Below are positions 1 through 11,699 of a DNA stretch of 64,000 nucleotides, one piece after another. The stretch is from assembly GCA_030490835.1 (NCBI GenBank), contig CM059971.1, forward strand, positions 22,871,817 through 22,935,816, in the 5' to 3' direction. Positions within the stretch are counted from its first letter, which is position 1; the number at the start of each line of letters is the position of its first letter. Origin of the DNA: Annona cherimola (Eukaryota; Streptophyta; Magnoliopsida; Magnoliales; Annonaceae). The notes beneath the pieces are model-generated. The model searched no databases. It worked only from the letters and a program-made list of their open reading frames with translations, and was not told the DNA's origin. Both the position numbers and the translations under genes were made by a program.

Positions 1-1085
1 TTTAAAATTAATAAGTTAATCCTAATTTAACACCTGTAATATGATCCTAGACCCCTTATAAGGTCATTTATACTTTAATAACGGAATTTGAAACCCAGAT
101 AATATGATTTAATGAAATCACCTTAATATAACAGTGTCTAATAGTATCTAACCGCATTTAACTGTATCTAACAGTATCTAACCGCATCTAATTTTTGAAA
201 TTAATAATTTAATCCTAATTTCACCTGTAATATGATCCTAAGCCCCTTATAAGGTCATTTATGTTTTAATAACGGAATTTGAAATCTAGATAATACGATT
301 TAATGAAATCATCTTAATCTAATATCGTCTAACCGCATCTAATCACATCTAACAGCATCTAACCATATTTAACCACACCTAATTTTTGAAATTAATAAGT
401 TAATTCTTGTTTAACACTTATAATATGATCCTAGGCCTCTTATAAGATCATTTATACCTTAATAACAGAATTTGAAACTCAAATAATATGATTTAATAAA
501 ATTCACCTTAATCTAATAGCGACTAACAACATCTAATAACATCTGACAGCATCTAACCGCATTTAATTTTGAAATTAATAAGTTAATTCTAATTTAACAC
601 TTGTAATATGATCCTAGGCCTCTTATAATTCAGTATATCTTAATAACGAAATTTGAAATCCAGATAATATGATTTAATTGAATCCACCTTAATCTAACAG
701 TATCTAACAACATCTAACAACATCTAACTGTATTTAACAGCATTTAATTTTTGAAATTAATAAGTTGATCATAATTTAAAACCTGTAATATGATTCCAGG
801 CCCCTTATAAGGTCATTTATACCTTAATAATGGAACTTGAAACCCAGATAATACGTTTGAATGAAATCACCTTAATCTAACAGCGTCTAACAGTATCTAA
901 CCGTATCTAACTTATGAAATTAATAAGTTAATTCTAATTTAACTTCTGTAATATGATCACAGGCCCTTTATAAGGTCATTCATACCTCAATAATGAAATT
1001 TGAAACTTAGTTAATACGATTTAATAAAATCACTTTAAACTAACAACGTCTAATCACATCTAACATTATCTAATTTGTGTATTTT
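1..1085. repeat. Minisatellite, ~163-193 bp unit, about 6 copies
   Basis: The motif TTAATAAGTTAAT followed by a TGTAATATGATCCTAG-like core returns at about 8, 201, 392, 575, 757 and 920. This gives periods of 193, 191, 183, 182 and 163 bp. Each unit ends in a run of a degenerate 10-bp sub-repeat (CATCTAACAG/CGCATCTAAC). Loss or gain of that sub-repeat in steps of about 10 bp appears to explain the varying unit length. The array is cut by the left edge of the window. No reading frame runs through it. It may be the edge of a longer satellite. Confidence 0.9.
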
Positions 1086-4000
1086 CAAAAGATATATACT
1101 TAATAATTTATTTTAGAACTACGCAAACCTTTAAATTAAATAATTTTAAAAATAAATATATATCAAGTTATAATTAAAAATATTAACTAATTTAAATTAA
1201 ATGACATAGAAATTTATGTAAATATATAAAAATATAAAAATTATTATATATGATGCTGTAAAACTAAAATTGTAATAAATTATATATAACTATAATTTAG
1301 ATTTAATATATAAATATATGTTACTTTTTGGGATTGGTTAAATAATCAATTTAGCAAATAACTATATTTAATATAAATTTTATAACAAAATTTATTAAAA
1401 TTATAAAATAATATTATTACAGTTTATATTACTAATTTAATATATTAATATAATAATTATGATTTATTGTTACTAGAATTAATTAATTTAGAATAAAAAT
1501 AAAAATCTATTTACTTCAACTGAAATCAATGTAAAACTATCAATTTAATAAATATTTTTATTTAAATAAAAAATTTATAGAAAATCTTCATGTTATAAAA
1601 TATCTCTAAATAAGTCCAATCAAATTTAAAGTTCAATGAAAATTTTTTGATATAAAATTATAATTTAGATTTAAATAAAATATAATTTCTGTATTTTGCA
1701 AAAGAAATATACATAATAATTCATTTTAGTGAAAATTATACTTTTCTATTGAAGCTGTGGATTCCTAGCTAATATAAGGCATTTTTACAAAGTATTTAAT
1801 TCAAAAGGGGCTTTTTCATAATTTTTCTGAAACTTATCTTATGAAATTCCAAAACAAGTCAATAGGTTATTTTGTAATAATCTTTTTAAAAATATCTCCT
1901 GCAAATTTTCTATCAAAATTTGACTTTTTCTATAATTTCTTCGAAATAGGTACCTTTTTATGAAATCATAAATTCAAGGGGGTTTTCTGTTGATTTTTTG
2001 TCCAGAAGTCAAAATTGCTACAATATTTTTTTTCGTCCCTTTTCACGTTTCACTATAAGAGTTCAGCAGTTGCGGAAACTGCCCAAAGGAACCCGAAATT
2101 TACCACTGGGAACACATATGGGTTTCTTATTTAATATAGATTCGTCCAATACTTTTCTTTTTGTAAATTTAGCAAATTTATAGAGTTAGAAAAAAAGTGG
2201 ATGAATTATAAAAGCTTAAAATTTTTATTGAATCTTCAACAATAAATTATGAAAATTTCCAAAAACCTAATCGGCGTACCCACGGAGGGATCTACTGGAA
2301 CAGATCTGAAAATTAATGTTTGTAATAAATATTTACATCTAGTAATATTTGTATTGAAATGGGAATTTTTGAATGAAAATGATGAGTGAATTTAGGAGCG
2401 GTTCAAGCAGCTTTGACTAAACAATTACAACTGTTTACATCTTTTAAACCAGACTAATTATAATCAGAACAGATATAATTATAAAAAATAGGTAAAATAA
2501 TATTCTTATAGTTTATATAAAAAATTAAAAAATACAACTTCTAAATTTTAATTTAAAAAAATTATAATTTTATTTCTAAAGTAAAGTAAATATAGATATT
2601 AATTTAAATTAAATTAAAAATAAATAAATTGAATAATAGAAAATTGATAACAAAATTTTCATGATCTAAAGGTAAAATTCATACTCCAACTCACACACTC
2701 GCAATGCTCTAGCATAAAAAGGTTAAAAATTGATGTTGCTGTCCACCAACCCACTCACTTGTTCGCACACACATTACTATATTATAATTATATCTAGAAA
2801 ATAGATTATATCTTCAAGTTTTTATAATTCATGGACATTGAATATGACAAAAATTTAAATAAATATATAAAACTATATGAATTATTATATGTATGACTTT
2901 TTAAAAATACATATGAGTATTTTCAATTAAATTTATGTTAAGAATAATAATATTATTGTCTATTTAATATTTTGCAAAAGATATATACTTAATAATTCAT
3001 TTTAAAACTAATCTTGATTTGGAATTAAATGATTTTAAAAATTAAATAAAAATATAAATCAATAATTAAAATAATAATTAATTTAAATTGATTTCATTAG
3101 CATATTAAAATTGTTTCACCGCATCAAATCTCACTTTTACCTCTTACCTCCTTCATGGACGTTGTGGTGTTTGCTACTTATTTAGGTACTAGCTGATGCA
3201 AAAGTTAGATGGGAATGTGATTCAAAGAGTTAGGTTGAAATGATCATGTAAGTGTATTAGGTGAAAATGATAAGTATGCATTCAACTAAGATTTTATAAT
3301 TACACATAAATAAAATATATTTATATTATTACATATAAATAAAAAATAAAAATGTTGAATTCTCATATATCATTCATATTATTTTGAATTGAATAAAAAT
3401 AAAAATGAAAATTAATAGAATAAAATAAACCTCAATATGAATTGTAAATTATTATTTCAGTTAAATTCAAATTAAATCCTTCAAATTTATATGATTAAAT
3501 ATTAATATTTTTTATATTAGTGAAATTGCGTTATTTGGGGATGTTTAAGATTTGTGAAATTTTTTAATTTTGAAATTTGTAGAAAGTATACACAAACTCA
3601 GAAATAATAAATTTGATTAGACGTTGCTTTTGTGGTTTAGATAACTTAATAATCAAGTTGCATGTGTAACATTTTTGATACACTATCGGAGCACCAAAAT
3701 GCATGTGCATCATTTTGGATGTACTCGTCGGAGCACCGATTTTGGTGCTTCATATCCTCCATCCTTCCCGAAATGGAATGAGTCATGGCTGTAGAGAAGT
3801 TTCCAAACGCCTGGGTTGGCTTGCATTTTAAACCAATGAAAGAAGAAAATTTCAACCTTCTAACTTATAGAAAAGCCCTTAAAATAAACGGGAAATTTTG
3901 TAAATTTTCAAAATGTTATCACTTTTTTGTAAATATTTGAAATTTTATCAGATTCCAAATTGAAAAGTGAGAAAATTTTTGTTCAACAGAAAACTGTAAA

Positions 4001-4290
4001 TCTCCATTAGTTTACATAGGATTAAATTTGCGAAACTCTTGAATTTAGAGGGCTAGTTTTTGAAAATATTCAAACTATAAAGTCAAATGTGACATTTTGC
4101 ATATTTAGAGGGATAATTTGGCAAAAACCTCAAGCTTGAAAGTTTGATAAAGAAAATTTCACATTCTATTGAGATTTTAATTTTATCATATCATAGCCCA
4201 TTTCTTCATTTTATGATTTTACAAATTCAGCCCAAGTTGGTCCCAAGCTAGTCAGGACAATGCCGAGTGCTAATACCGACATAGTCATAT
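1086..4290. other. AT-rich DNA without a recognisable gene
   Basis: I see no coding region with codon structure here. A short motif (TTTTGCAAAAGATATATACTT-like, followed by AATAATTTATTTTAG) occurs at about 1080, 1690 and 2960. This marks three pieces of one old dispersed repeat. A small inverted repeat lies at 3690-3755 (GAGCACCAAAAT against ATTTTGGTGCTTC). The rest is A/T-rich sequence of the kind left by decayed transposons. Confidence 0.6.
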
Positions 4291-4294
4291 CAAG

Positions 4295-4890
4295 CTGAGG
4301 GCATTAATGGTTATAGTCAACATGTTAACTCGCTTGTCTAACCCGTTTATAAATGAGTTTGGGTTGAGATTTTTCAATAAATGGATTATGATCCGCCAAC
4401 TTGTTCCACAATTTAATTAAATAAATAGATTAGAGTTGAGATTCTATAGCCCGTCAACTCGTTTAGTAATCTGTTTAACCCGTTTAATTTGTTCAAACTG
4501 TTTAACTCATTTAACCCATTAAAATTATATATAAATGTAAACCCCTTGGTTATTTTTTTGCTAAATCTTTCTTTTGTTACATATTTTTTATTTTTACACT
4601 GCTACCCTAATTCCATTTTCTTATTATTGTTCTACTTTCATTTTTCTTGTCCTGAAACTACCCTTTCATGTCTCCCTATGAGATCATCTCTCAAAGTCTA
4701 AGCCTTCAAGTTATTTACTATATAACCAGTTAATAACCTACCAACCTGTTTATTAAATGGGTTGTAAATGAGTTAGAGTTAAGATTTTTTAAATGAGTTA
4801 AAAAATGGATTAGGGTTGAGATATTTTAAATGGTTAAGATTAGCATTGGACTCCAATCCTCTAACCCGATCTGTTAACACTCATATATGG
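4295..4890. mobile_element. hAT-like non-autonomous element, copy 1 (diverged)
   Basis: The sequence aligns along its length with 9565-10530. Shared landmarks are AACCCGTTTATAAATGA near the left end, a TATATATAAATGTAAA-like middle, CCCTATGAGATC around 4675, and GGGTTGTAAATGAGTTAG near the right end. The ends are AT-rich mirror images of GGGTTAACCCGTT-type sequence, as in plant hAT MITEs. No clean 8-bp target duplication is left, so the exact ends are approximate. It lacks the solo LTR found inside copy 2 and so gives the empty site for that insertion. Confidence 0.6.
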
Positions 4891-5082
4891 GGCTATGCTG
4901 GTGTTAGTAAGCATATTTTATTCTACTTTTCAAAAAGTTATTTTTTTTTATATAAATTTGATCTTCTTCAATTGGTTTGGGCATTCATGGAACTACGTTA
5001 AGTTTTTAACAAAAACATTTCAAATTAAAATTTTTCAAAATGAAACTTTTCATTTTCTATGACTATTATATTTTAAAATTAT

Positions 5083-6452
5083 GAGAAAATTCCCCACATA
5101 CCTACAATTTTTGGCTAATATTCTTCTCATACCCTCAACATATTGAAAATTTCTAACACATCCAACTCTCTCAATACTCATGTTGTCATAAACAGCCATC
5201 GGCTGGAAGGGAAAATGATTATTTTGTTCATAGATGAAAAATTTCCCTTGTATCCATAACATTTGGTCATTATTCCTTTTATACCCATAAAATTTCAAAA
5301 ATTCCTCACACACCCAAAATATTTTACCCCTATTCCTCTAGCGCCACCACTATCACAATCTGTCAAGTTGTATTTGTCTTAATTTTCTGTATTCTAAAAA
5401 TACTCATCTTCTTCCCAACCGTTGCCTTTTCTAGCTGCACCTCCGACACATGGATCCATGTCTTCAGTGACAAGTATTTCACCTATGCTAGATATTTTCT
5501 GTCCATTTATTCCATACATCCTGAAATAGAATATTCATTAGGGCTGCTGCCTTCGTCTTTTTTTTCTATTGAATAGTAATGGCGATCCTATGCACGATGC
5601 CATGGTTGTTCGGAGATCTTTAGTTCACCATCAAAATCTCCTTGATTTTATCCAAGCTCATGCTTGCCCCTTTTTGAAACACATTCTCTACATACAGGAA
5701 TAACTCATTGTCCTTAACCTTTGGACAACTATTGGCCAACATCTTGGCACCCAAAAATCACACAGAGGGAAATAGACATGAATGTCCAACCTCTGAAGTC
5801 ATACGATCATTGAAAAATTACAGGGGGCTTCTTGCTTGCATGTTCTTCTACAAATATTGTAACCCTCTTGAGCTCTCTTGAAGCTTTATCTTCTCAAACA
5901 AATGCTGCTTCTTGGCCTCTGCCTCATTTATACGGAGCTTTAGGTTACTCTCGGGGCTTTCTCTTACTTGGCGAGGATGGCGTTTGAAGCCTCTAAGCTT
6001 CATTTCTTACTTCATTGGCCATAAACTATAGAACTTTGCCTCGAACCCCTTTAACTTCACCAAGTATTCGAAAGAGTAAATTTGCATCTTCTCATTTTGC
6101 ATTCACAACTTTATCTCTATTGCCTTTTTGGCCTAATTTGTAAGCATACGATCATAGGTCTCGAGTTTAGCACAGGAGAAATTAGGGGTGACATGTCATA
6201 GATGTTTAAGAAATTTTTGAAAATGTTGTGGGTATAAGAGGAATAATGACTAAATGTTGTGGATATAAAGAGAATTTTTTCATATTTGTTTATTAAGGTC
6301 TAGGGACAAAATCATCATTTCCCTTTCTAACTGGTGGTCATTTATGATGGTGTGGATACTGGAAAAATTATGGGTGTGCGGGAATTTTTAATATATTGTA
6401 GGTATAAGGGGAATATTAGCCAAAAGTTGTGGGTACGTGAGAAATTTTTTTT
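5083..6452. mobile_element. Mutator-like element with ~265-bp terminal inverted repeats and a gene-like core
   Basis: The left arm (about 5083-5315) and the right arm (about 6190-6452) are imperfect inverted copies. For example ACCTACAATTTTTGGCTAAT on the left pairs with ATTAGCCAAAAGTTGTGGGT on the right, and CATTTGGTCATTATTCC pairs with GGAATAATGACTAAATG. The flanks carry a possible 9-bp duplication (TAAAATTAT at 5074, AAAAATTAT at 6453; 8 of 9 match, low complexity), as expected for Mutator elements. The ~870-bp core is more GC-rich than its surroundings. Read on the minus strand it contains protein-like stretches interrupted by stops, as in a Pack-MULE that captured a gene piece. It encodes no transposase, so it would depend on one supplied elsewhere. 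Confidence 0.7.
5345..6180 (-). pseudogene. Possible captured gene fragment inside the Mutator-like element
   Basis: Minus-strand translation gives short hydrophilic, protein-like runs broken by stops: INEAEAKKQHLFEKIKLQES around 5870-5930 and ELFLYVENVFQKGASMSLDK around 5650-5710. The composition is unlike the flanking AT-rich DNA, and the piece sits exactly between the two long inverted repeats. The E/K-rich run could belong to a coiled coil. I do not recognise the parent gene. No start codon, splice sites or full frame could be established. Confidence 0.4.
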
Positions 6453-6464
6453 AAAAATTATTTA

Positions 6465-6665
6465 TTCATATGTTCCTATACAACTACTTTATTTTTAATC
6501 ATTTCTATGCAACTACCTACAACTAACTTATCTATTTTAATTCTATTCTCTTTACACATCATCATTACTTCTATCATATCACATCATTTTCTATAAATTT
6601 ATTAACTTTTACACTAAAAACTTTTCATTTAAAAGTTTTATCACTTACAAACAAACTTTTTTAAA
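6465..6665 (-). mobile_element. Tourist-like (PIF/Harbinger) MITE, old copy
   Basis: Read on the minus strand this matches the family best seen at 61316-61592. It has the GTTTGTTTG-type end, then AAAACTTTTAAATG, GAAAATGATGTGATATGAT and TTAAAATAGATAAGTTAGTTG. The ends are worn and no TAA duplication is visible. It lies directly against the right arm of the Mutator-like element. Confidence 0.6.
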
Positions 6666-6867
6666 AAATATAAAAACCTAAACCATTTAAGCATAAATTA
6701 ATTTGTATAGTGATGGAAAACTTCTTTCGATAGGAAACTTATATGTTATGAAAATTTCAATATATAAAGTTAATATATGTAAAGGCTAATTTTAAAAAGG
6801 ATTCTACTTCTGTATAATTAGGTTAGGTTATATAGAATTTTAAAATCATAATGCCTGATATAAAGTC

Positions 6868-7255
6868 CTATCCATTCAGTAGAATCATATCTTCAGCTAG
6901 AAGATCAAGTTTTATCCAAATCAAGTACATGTATGTAACATATTTATTAAAAAATATTTAGCCATGTGTAAATTATGAAAAATGGTTAGATTCATTTACA
7001 TATGTATTAGAATATAATAATACTTTATAACATCATCTATCCATATGATAATAATATTGTAGATGGTCTCAATGTTGAAAATACTACTTTAAAAATTAAT
7101 AATTAACGTTAAATTATTTTATTATGTTAATTTTACACATTTTTGGATGGGGTCCATTCTAATGATGTTGAACAAATAAAGAAATTCTATAATAATATAA
7201 ATGATGTTAAATATAATGAACGAAGTAGATTTTACATCAATTATCAAGAGAGGAT
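6868..7255 (+). repeat. Dispersed repeat R2, copy 1
   Basis: This is a ~390-bp sequence shared with 33562-33930 and, in part, with 11700-11915. Shared blocks include GTATTAGAATATAATAATAC, a GAAAATACTACTTTAAAA block, and TGAATTTTACATCAA near the right end. No terminal repeats or coding capacity are seen. It is probably a fragment of a larger decayed element. Confidence 0.65.
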
Positions 7256-7619
7256 TTTATATAAGTATAACAAGTATACCATATGTGAAAGTTCTGACAA
7301 ATGCCGAAAAATATATTAATTTGCTTGTAAATAGTTTTGATTTTCAAATTTTATTTTTATTGACCGGTTATAATTTCCATTGAAACCACAACTTGTTACA
7401 GTGTTGAAAGATTTTTTTTTAAACATAGTTATTAATATATGTAGTTTTTAGTATCATAAACATATGTATATATTAAAAACCAAAGGAGTTCATGGACACA
7501 TGGAGACAAGGTTTGCATTTCGTCATAACCTTTTTTGCTCTAAAATTACACCGGTATTCTCCGTTATAAAAAAATTCTACTTTTACATAACGTTTTTTTT
7601 TTTTTTTTTTACATTTTGC

Positions 7620-7748
7620 GCAATGCATTAATACACATGCTAATAACATTTAGATTAACAACTATATAAAAAAATTTCAAAAATATACAAAAAATGAGTT
7701 AAATACACCCAGGTGCACCAATGCTAAGTGCACCTGGGTGCATTTAAC
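7620..7748. mobile_element. Hairpin-ended MITE (Mutator-like family), truncated right half
   Basis: The AT-rich arm (ATAAAAAAATTTCAAAAA) followed by GTTAAATACACCCAGGTGC matches the right half of the family member at 34434-34804. The end itself is a hairpin of two 21-nt arms (7698-7718 and 7728-7748) with one mismatch and a 9-nt loop. The left half is missing; a T-run at 7591-7610 lies where it would be. Confidence 0.6.
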
Positions 7749-8014
7749 CTCTCCTATAAAATTATATATTATTTGAATATAAATTTTAATTTATAAATTC
7801 ATAGTTAGATTTTGGACATATTGGCAATTTCACATAAGGGTATGTGTAAATGAAACTTTAAGTAAAATATATAAGTATACTTGGAATTTTCAAAAATTTG
7901 TGAATACAAGCGGAATTATAAGTAAAATTCATGGGTACATGTGAAATTCACCATTTATTTTTTTGAAAATATTGTAAACATTGATCTATCACTAATTTTT
8001 AACTATTATTTAAA

Positions 8015-8262
8015 GGCGTGCTTAGTGTTTGAAAAAACATTTGTAAGAAATGTTTTTTGTAAAAAATTTTTAAATGGGAGAAAATAATATAGTATAATAG
8101 AAGTAATGATGATGAATAGAAAAATAAAGTTAAAATAGATAAGATAATTATATAAAAAATTGTGAAAAATAGCTGGAAAGTATATAGAAAGGTGCTAATA
8201 AATGATTGGAAAATACGGTAGTTGTGGAGAAAGAAGTTATAAATTGAATGAACATTTTTTTG
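8015..8262 (+). mobile_element. Tourist-like MITE, decayed copy
   Basis: TTAGTGTTTGAAAAAACATTT leads into GGGAGAAAATAATATAGTAT, GTAATGATGATGAATAG and TTAAAATAGATAAGATAATT. This is the same order of blocks as in the intact copies at 60575 and 61316. The right end has degenerated. Confidence 0.5.
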
Positions 8263-8441
8263 GTGATAGATTTCAAATTTTAATGCTTATATTTTCCATG
8301 ATATTCATCACTTCAAAATATAATGTAAAAATAAAAAAAATTCAAATTCTAAAATTATGTGATTAGACTAGTCTAGATTCCTTTATTTAGTAAAAAATTA
8401 GAAGGCTTATATATGCCATAGTTATTTATTTATTTTTATAT

Positions 8442-8679
8442 GGGTTTGTTTGGAAAGTAATAAAATTTTTAGATAAAAAGTTTTTGAAATGAGAGAAAAT
8501 GATATAATGTGATTTATGCATCGATTAAAAGTGGAAAAATAGGTTAAAATAGATAGGTTAGTTTGTATGAGTAACTGAGTAAAAATGATTGAATAAAAGA
8601 GCAATTGCACCATAAAATGTGAAATAATAATTAAAAAAAGGTAATTATGGATAGTGAAAAATTTTAGTCAAATATGCCC
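8442..8679 (+). mobile_element. Tourist-like MITE
   Basis: It starts GGGTTTGTTTGGAAAG and ends GTCAAATATGCCC, giving a weak terminal inverted repeat. The interior (GAGAAAATGATATAATGTG, then TTAAAATAGATAGGTTAGTT) matches the 61316-61592 element. Flanking TAT and TTC do not form a clean TAA duplication. Confidence 0.55.
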
Positions 8680-8861
8680 TTCAATTATAGAAAGTGATAC
8701 TCATAGAAAATGAAAGCATTATTTATAGACATGAATTAAACTTTTCATTTGCTTTCAAAATTTTATATTAGATTAAACATGAAAGATGCATGCGGTCGGG
8801 TGGTAACTTGGATTGCTCCTATGCGGGGCATCCAGGTTCAGAACACCACAAGCAGTTGGAG

Positions 8862-9088
8862 ATAATTGTAAAGTACGCTAAAAAAACTTGAAAGATGCAT
8901 GATAATATCATATAAATATCCGTTTTGAGATAATTGAAAAGAGCGGTAAAAAAAACTTGAAAGATGCTTGATAATATCGTATTCAAGAAGGGTTTTATGT
9001 AAAATAGGTTGGAGATAATAGTAAAGTGCACTAAAAAAAACTTGAAAGATGCATGATAATATCATATTCAAGAAGGGTGTTATGTAAA
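8862..9088. repeat. Three tandem copies of a ~70-85 bp unit
   Basis: AAACTTGAAAGATGCATGAT occurs at about 8884, 8953 and 9038 (periods 69 and 85). Each copy is preceded by GAGATAAT(T/A)GTAAAG-like and followed by AATATC(A/G)TATTCAAGAAGGG-like sequence. Downstream at 9136-9165 a CCCCATGCG...CGCATGGG hairpin closes the region. Short frames here are by-products of the repeat. Confidence 0.75.
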
Positions 9089-9463
9089 CTATCCAAAATA
9101 TTCAGCATTTGTAAGTGCCTGATTGGAGTGGCATATTTACTACCCCATGCGTCCGGCCGCATGGGATCACTTTTCTTTGTTAATTTTTTTCCACGAACCC
9201 TAGAATTCCAATGCAATTAAATTATTTTTTAAATAGAGCAGTATGAGTAAAAGCTCACAACCCTTAGGCATAGCCAAACACGGTTTCAAATTATAAATCT
9301 AACAACGCTGGCGGATTTTTTTAATCGTTTCAACTGAAATCTTACTTACAACATTATATTTTTCCATCTCATAAATTCATCAAATTTTATAAATTTTTAT
9401 ATTAACTTACATTATTAAGAAGTAGATTAAACATCCTTACATGGAAAACCTATAACTCTCACA

Positions 9464-9532
9464 CACTCCTAGAAGGTAGAGCACCCGCTAATGGCAGATC
9501 GAGGGTTTGAACTCACAAACAAGATGTCACTT
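9464..9532 (+). repeat. tRNA-derived SINE remnant (A-box and B-box like)
   Basis: GGTAGAGCACCCG (9475-9487) resembles the tRNA D-arm (RNA polymerase III A box). GATCGAGGGTTTGAACTC (9497-9514) resembles the T-arm (B box, GGTTCGANNCC with two changes). The spacing is a few bases short of a real tRNA and there is no acceptor stem. A decayed SINE head or tRNA relic therefore fits better than a working tRNA gene. Confidence 0.4.
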
Positions 9533-9564
9533 TGCGGACTTGATGTAGTTTGGTTGGTTATGCC

Positions 9565-10530
9565 TAGGGATGTTAATGATCATGATTAATCTGTCAAACC
9601 GCTCATCCAACCCGTTTATAAATGAATTTAGGTTGGAATTTTTAAATAAACAGATTATGATATGCTAACTTGTTAGGGTTGAAATTTTATAACCCACCAA
9701 CCCATATAACCTATTTAATCCATTTAATCTGTTTAACTCACTAAAGTTATATATAAATATAAAAGTCTTAGTTATTTTTTTCTTGCTAAGTATTTCTCTC
9801 GTCGCTTAATTTTTATTTTTTCGTTATTGTTCTAATTCCATTTTCCTATTATTACTTTATTTCCATGTCCCCAGCATCGAAAACGCTCTTTTGCTTATCC
9901 CTATGAGATCGTTGTCTACTAGAGCCTAGGCTTTTAGGTCATATATATTGCAAATTTAAGGATTTACCACATATCTTATTTAGCGAAAGCAAAAGCGGAA
10001 GCAAAACGATCGGAAGGCTATGTCTCGAACTTTTCGCTCGACCGGTTTAGAATAACAAGATTAAAAACCAACCACACTATCACAACCTAAATGCCACTAA
10101 TCTTCAAAAGTGTTTAGGATAACTCTCCAGGGACTTCTCTCGTATGATCTGATGTGTGTTTTTGTTAGAGACCTTACTCATATTTATAATTAGTCTAGAA
10201 ACGATACCCAGTAGCTACGCAAGAGCTATCCCACTACAAGTATGTTTCCATATGCAATGTATTCAAGTGGGACTGTGTTTCCTAGTATGAGTGGGAGTAC
10301 GAAACCCATTATGGGCGTATACGATTCACAGTCCTAATATAATTCCAACAGTCTATTATACAACCCATTAATAACTCGCGAATATGTTTATTAAATGTGT
10401 TGTAAATTAGTTAGGATTGAAGTTTTTTAAATATATTAATAAACGGATTAAGGTCAACCTATTTTAAATAGATTAGGATTAGGATTAAAACTAGACTCCA
10501 AGTTGTCCAACCTAATCCATTAACCCCCTA
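9565..10530. mobile_element. hAT-like non-autonomous element, copy 2, with nested solo LTR
   Basis: The element begins TAGGGATGTTAATG and ends CCATTAACCCCCTA, which are inverted copies of each other. It is flanked by GTTATGCC (9557-9564) and GTTATGCT (10531-10538), an 8-bp duplication with one mismatch. TAGGG-type ends with 8-bp duplications are typical of hAT elements. Without the 402-bp LTR inside it, the element is about 560 bp, similar to copy 1 at 4295-4890. No transposase is encoded. Confidence 0.75.
9949..10350 (-). mobile_element. Solo copia LTR nested in the hAT-like element
   Basis: On the minus strand it starts TGTTGGAATTATATTAGG and ends AAATTTGCA, so TG...CA. It aligns over its full length with the LTR at 13155-13551 of the minus-strand copia element. 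Copy 1 of the host element (around 4705-4720) lacks it. A clean 5-bp duplication is not apparent (TATAT on the left, GTCTA on the right). Solo LTRs arise by recombination between the two LTRs of a full element. Confidence 0.8.
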
Positions 10531-10538
10531 GTTATGCT

Positions 10539-11054
10539 AGTGGATACCTTGTTACTTACAACAACGATAAACCGATAATGTTTGAATATAAAATTCGAAT
10601 CAGAAAAGTGGTGCTAAAATCAAGAAAGGGATTCCTTATAAGTGTTTTTGTTAAAATTTCACTTGAAATTACGAAGGGATATTGGATAAATTGTGGGAAT
10701 ATTGCAAAAATTATCTAATTCTTTTTATACGTCTTTTTTTATATTTATAAGTAAAATCCTGTCCATTTATTTTACTGGTTATAAATGATTTTTGTATATT
10801 TATCTTGTTGATGAATTAGATTGACCTATGATCAACCCATTTATTTGGACAAGCTATGTCAGTCATGGAAATGGGAATCCACCAACAAACCAAATTGGGT
10901 AAACTAAGTTGTAGCCTAGACAACCTTAGTAACCATCAAATTATATTATATTTTTCCAACTTGGAACCTTACTTAGAATCGTATATTACAAATCAAGGAA
11001 TGATCCTGTTGTTTGAGCTAAGTAAATATTCTACTTAGCCCACCTAAAACAAAT
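10539..11054. other. No gene seen
   Basis: AT-rich DNA. A 60-codon open stretch at 10856-11038 has no recognisable motif or splice context and is not called. Confidence 0.5.
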
Positions 11055-11330
11055 TCATTTACAATTTTTTTTCTTTACACACGTATTTATCTAAGTGTAC
11101 TTAACATATAAACCAAGTTTAATCACTTTTGGATATGTGTATATATTTTTTTTATATTTTTAAAAATAAGAGTATTTTAAATATGTATAAAGAAAGAGGT
11201 TTAAAAATCTCAAAAATAGATAAATATATTCAAAAATGATAAAACTTAGTTTATATGTTAAATACACTTAGTAAACAAGCTTATGAAGAAAAAAACAAAA
11301 AAAATTTGTCGTAGATAAGTTTTTTGAGGG
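11055..11330. mobile_element. Foldback MITE, diverged member of the hairpin-ended family
   Basis: AAGTGTACTTAACATATAAA at 11094 is mirrored by TTTATATGTTAAATACACTT around 11250-11270. Both arms carry the family core ACCAAGTTTAATCA / TGATAAAACTTAGT. The ends and target duplication cannot be placed. Confidence 0.5.
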
Positions 11331-11699
11331 GGCAGGGCATTTGCTTAGCCTCGGTACTCCTCATTACAAATCAAGCTTATGAAATGTTACTAATTTTCTA
11401 TAATCAACTTATAGAGTAATAATATTAAAAAAGGAGGCTAAGGCTTTGCAAATGAGAGAAACCGCTCCCACTTGAAAGACATTATTCTCACATGGATTTC
11501 GAATCAGCACTAGCTAGGCAACTGCTCCCATCTGTTGGTAGTACCCATCAATTCGTGTTGACCCTAACTCAGTTACACCACATTTTCCCCTAAATATACC
11601 CATCGTGATGACAGACATATTATTCAACATCGTTTGTTGTATCTGAGTACCATTAAGCATCTCCCTCAAATTTGTGTGTGATCTACATTTTCTTGAAAA

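Noticed and set aside
9464..9532. Functional tRNA gene
   Set aside because: Only D-arm and T-arm like words are present. There is no acceptor stem, and the spacing is too short.
11440..11590. SINE with B box (GATTCGAAATCC on the minus strand)
   Set aside because: There is an extra base in the B box and no A box at a workable distance.
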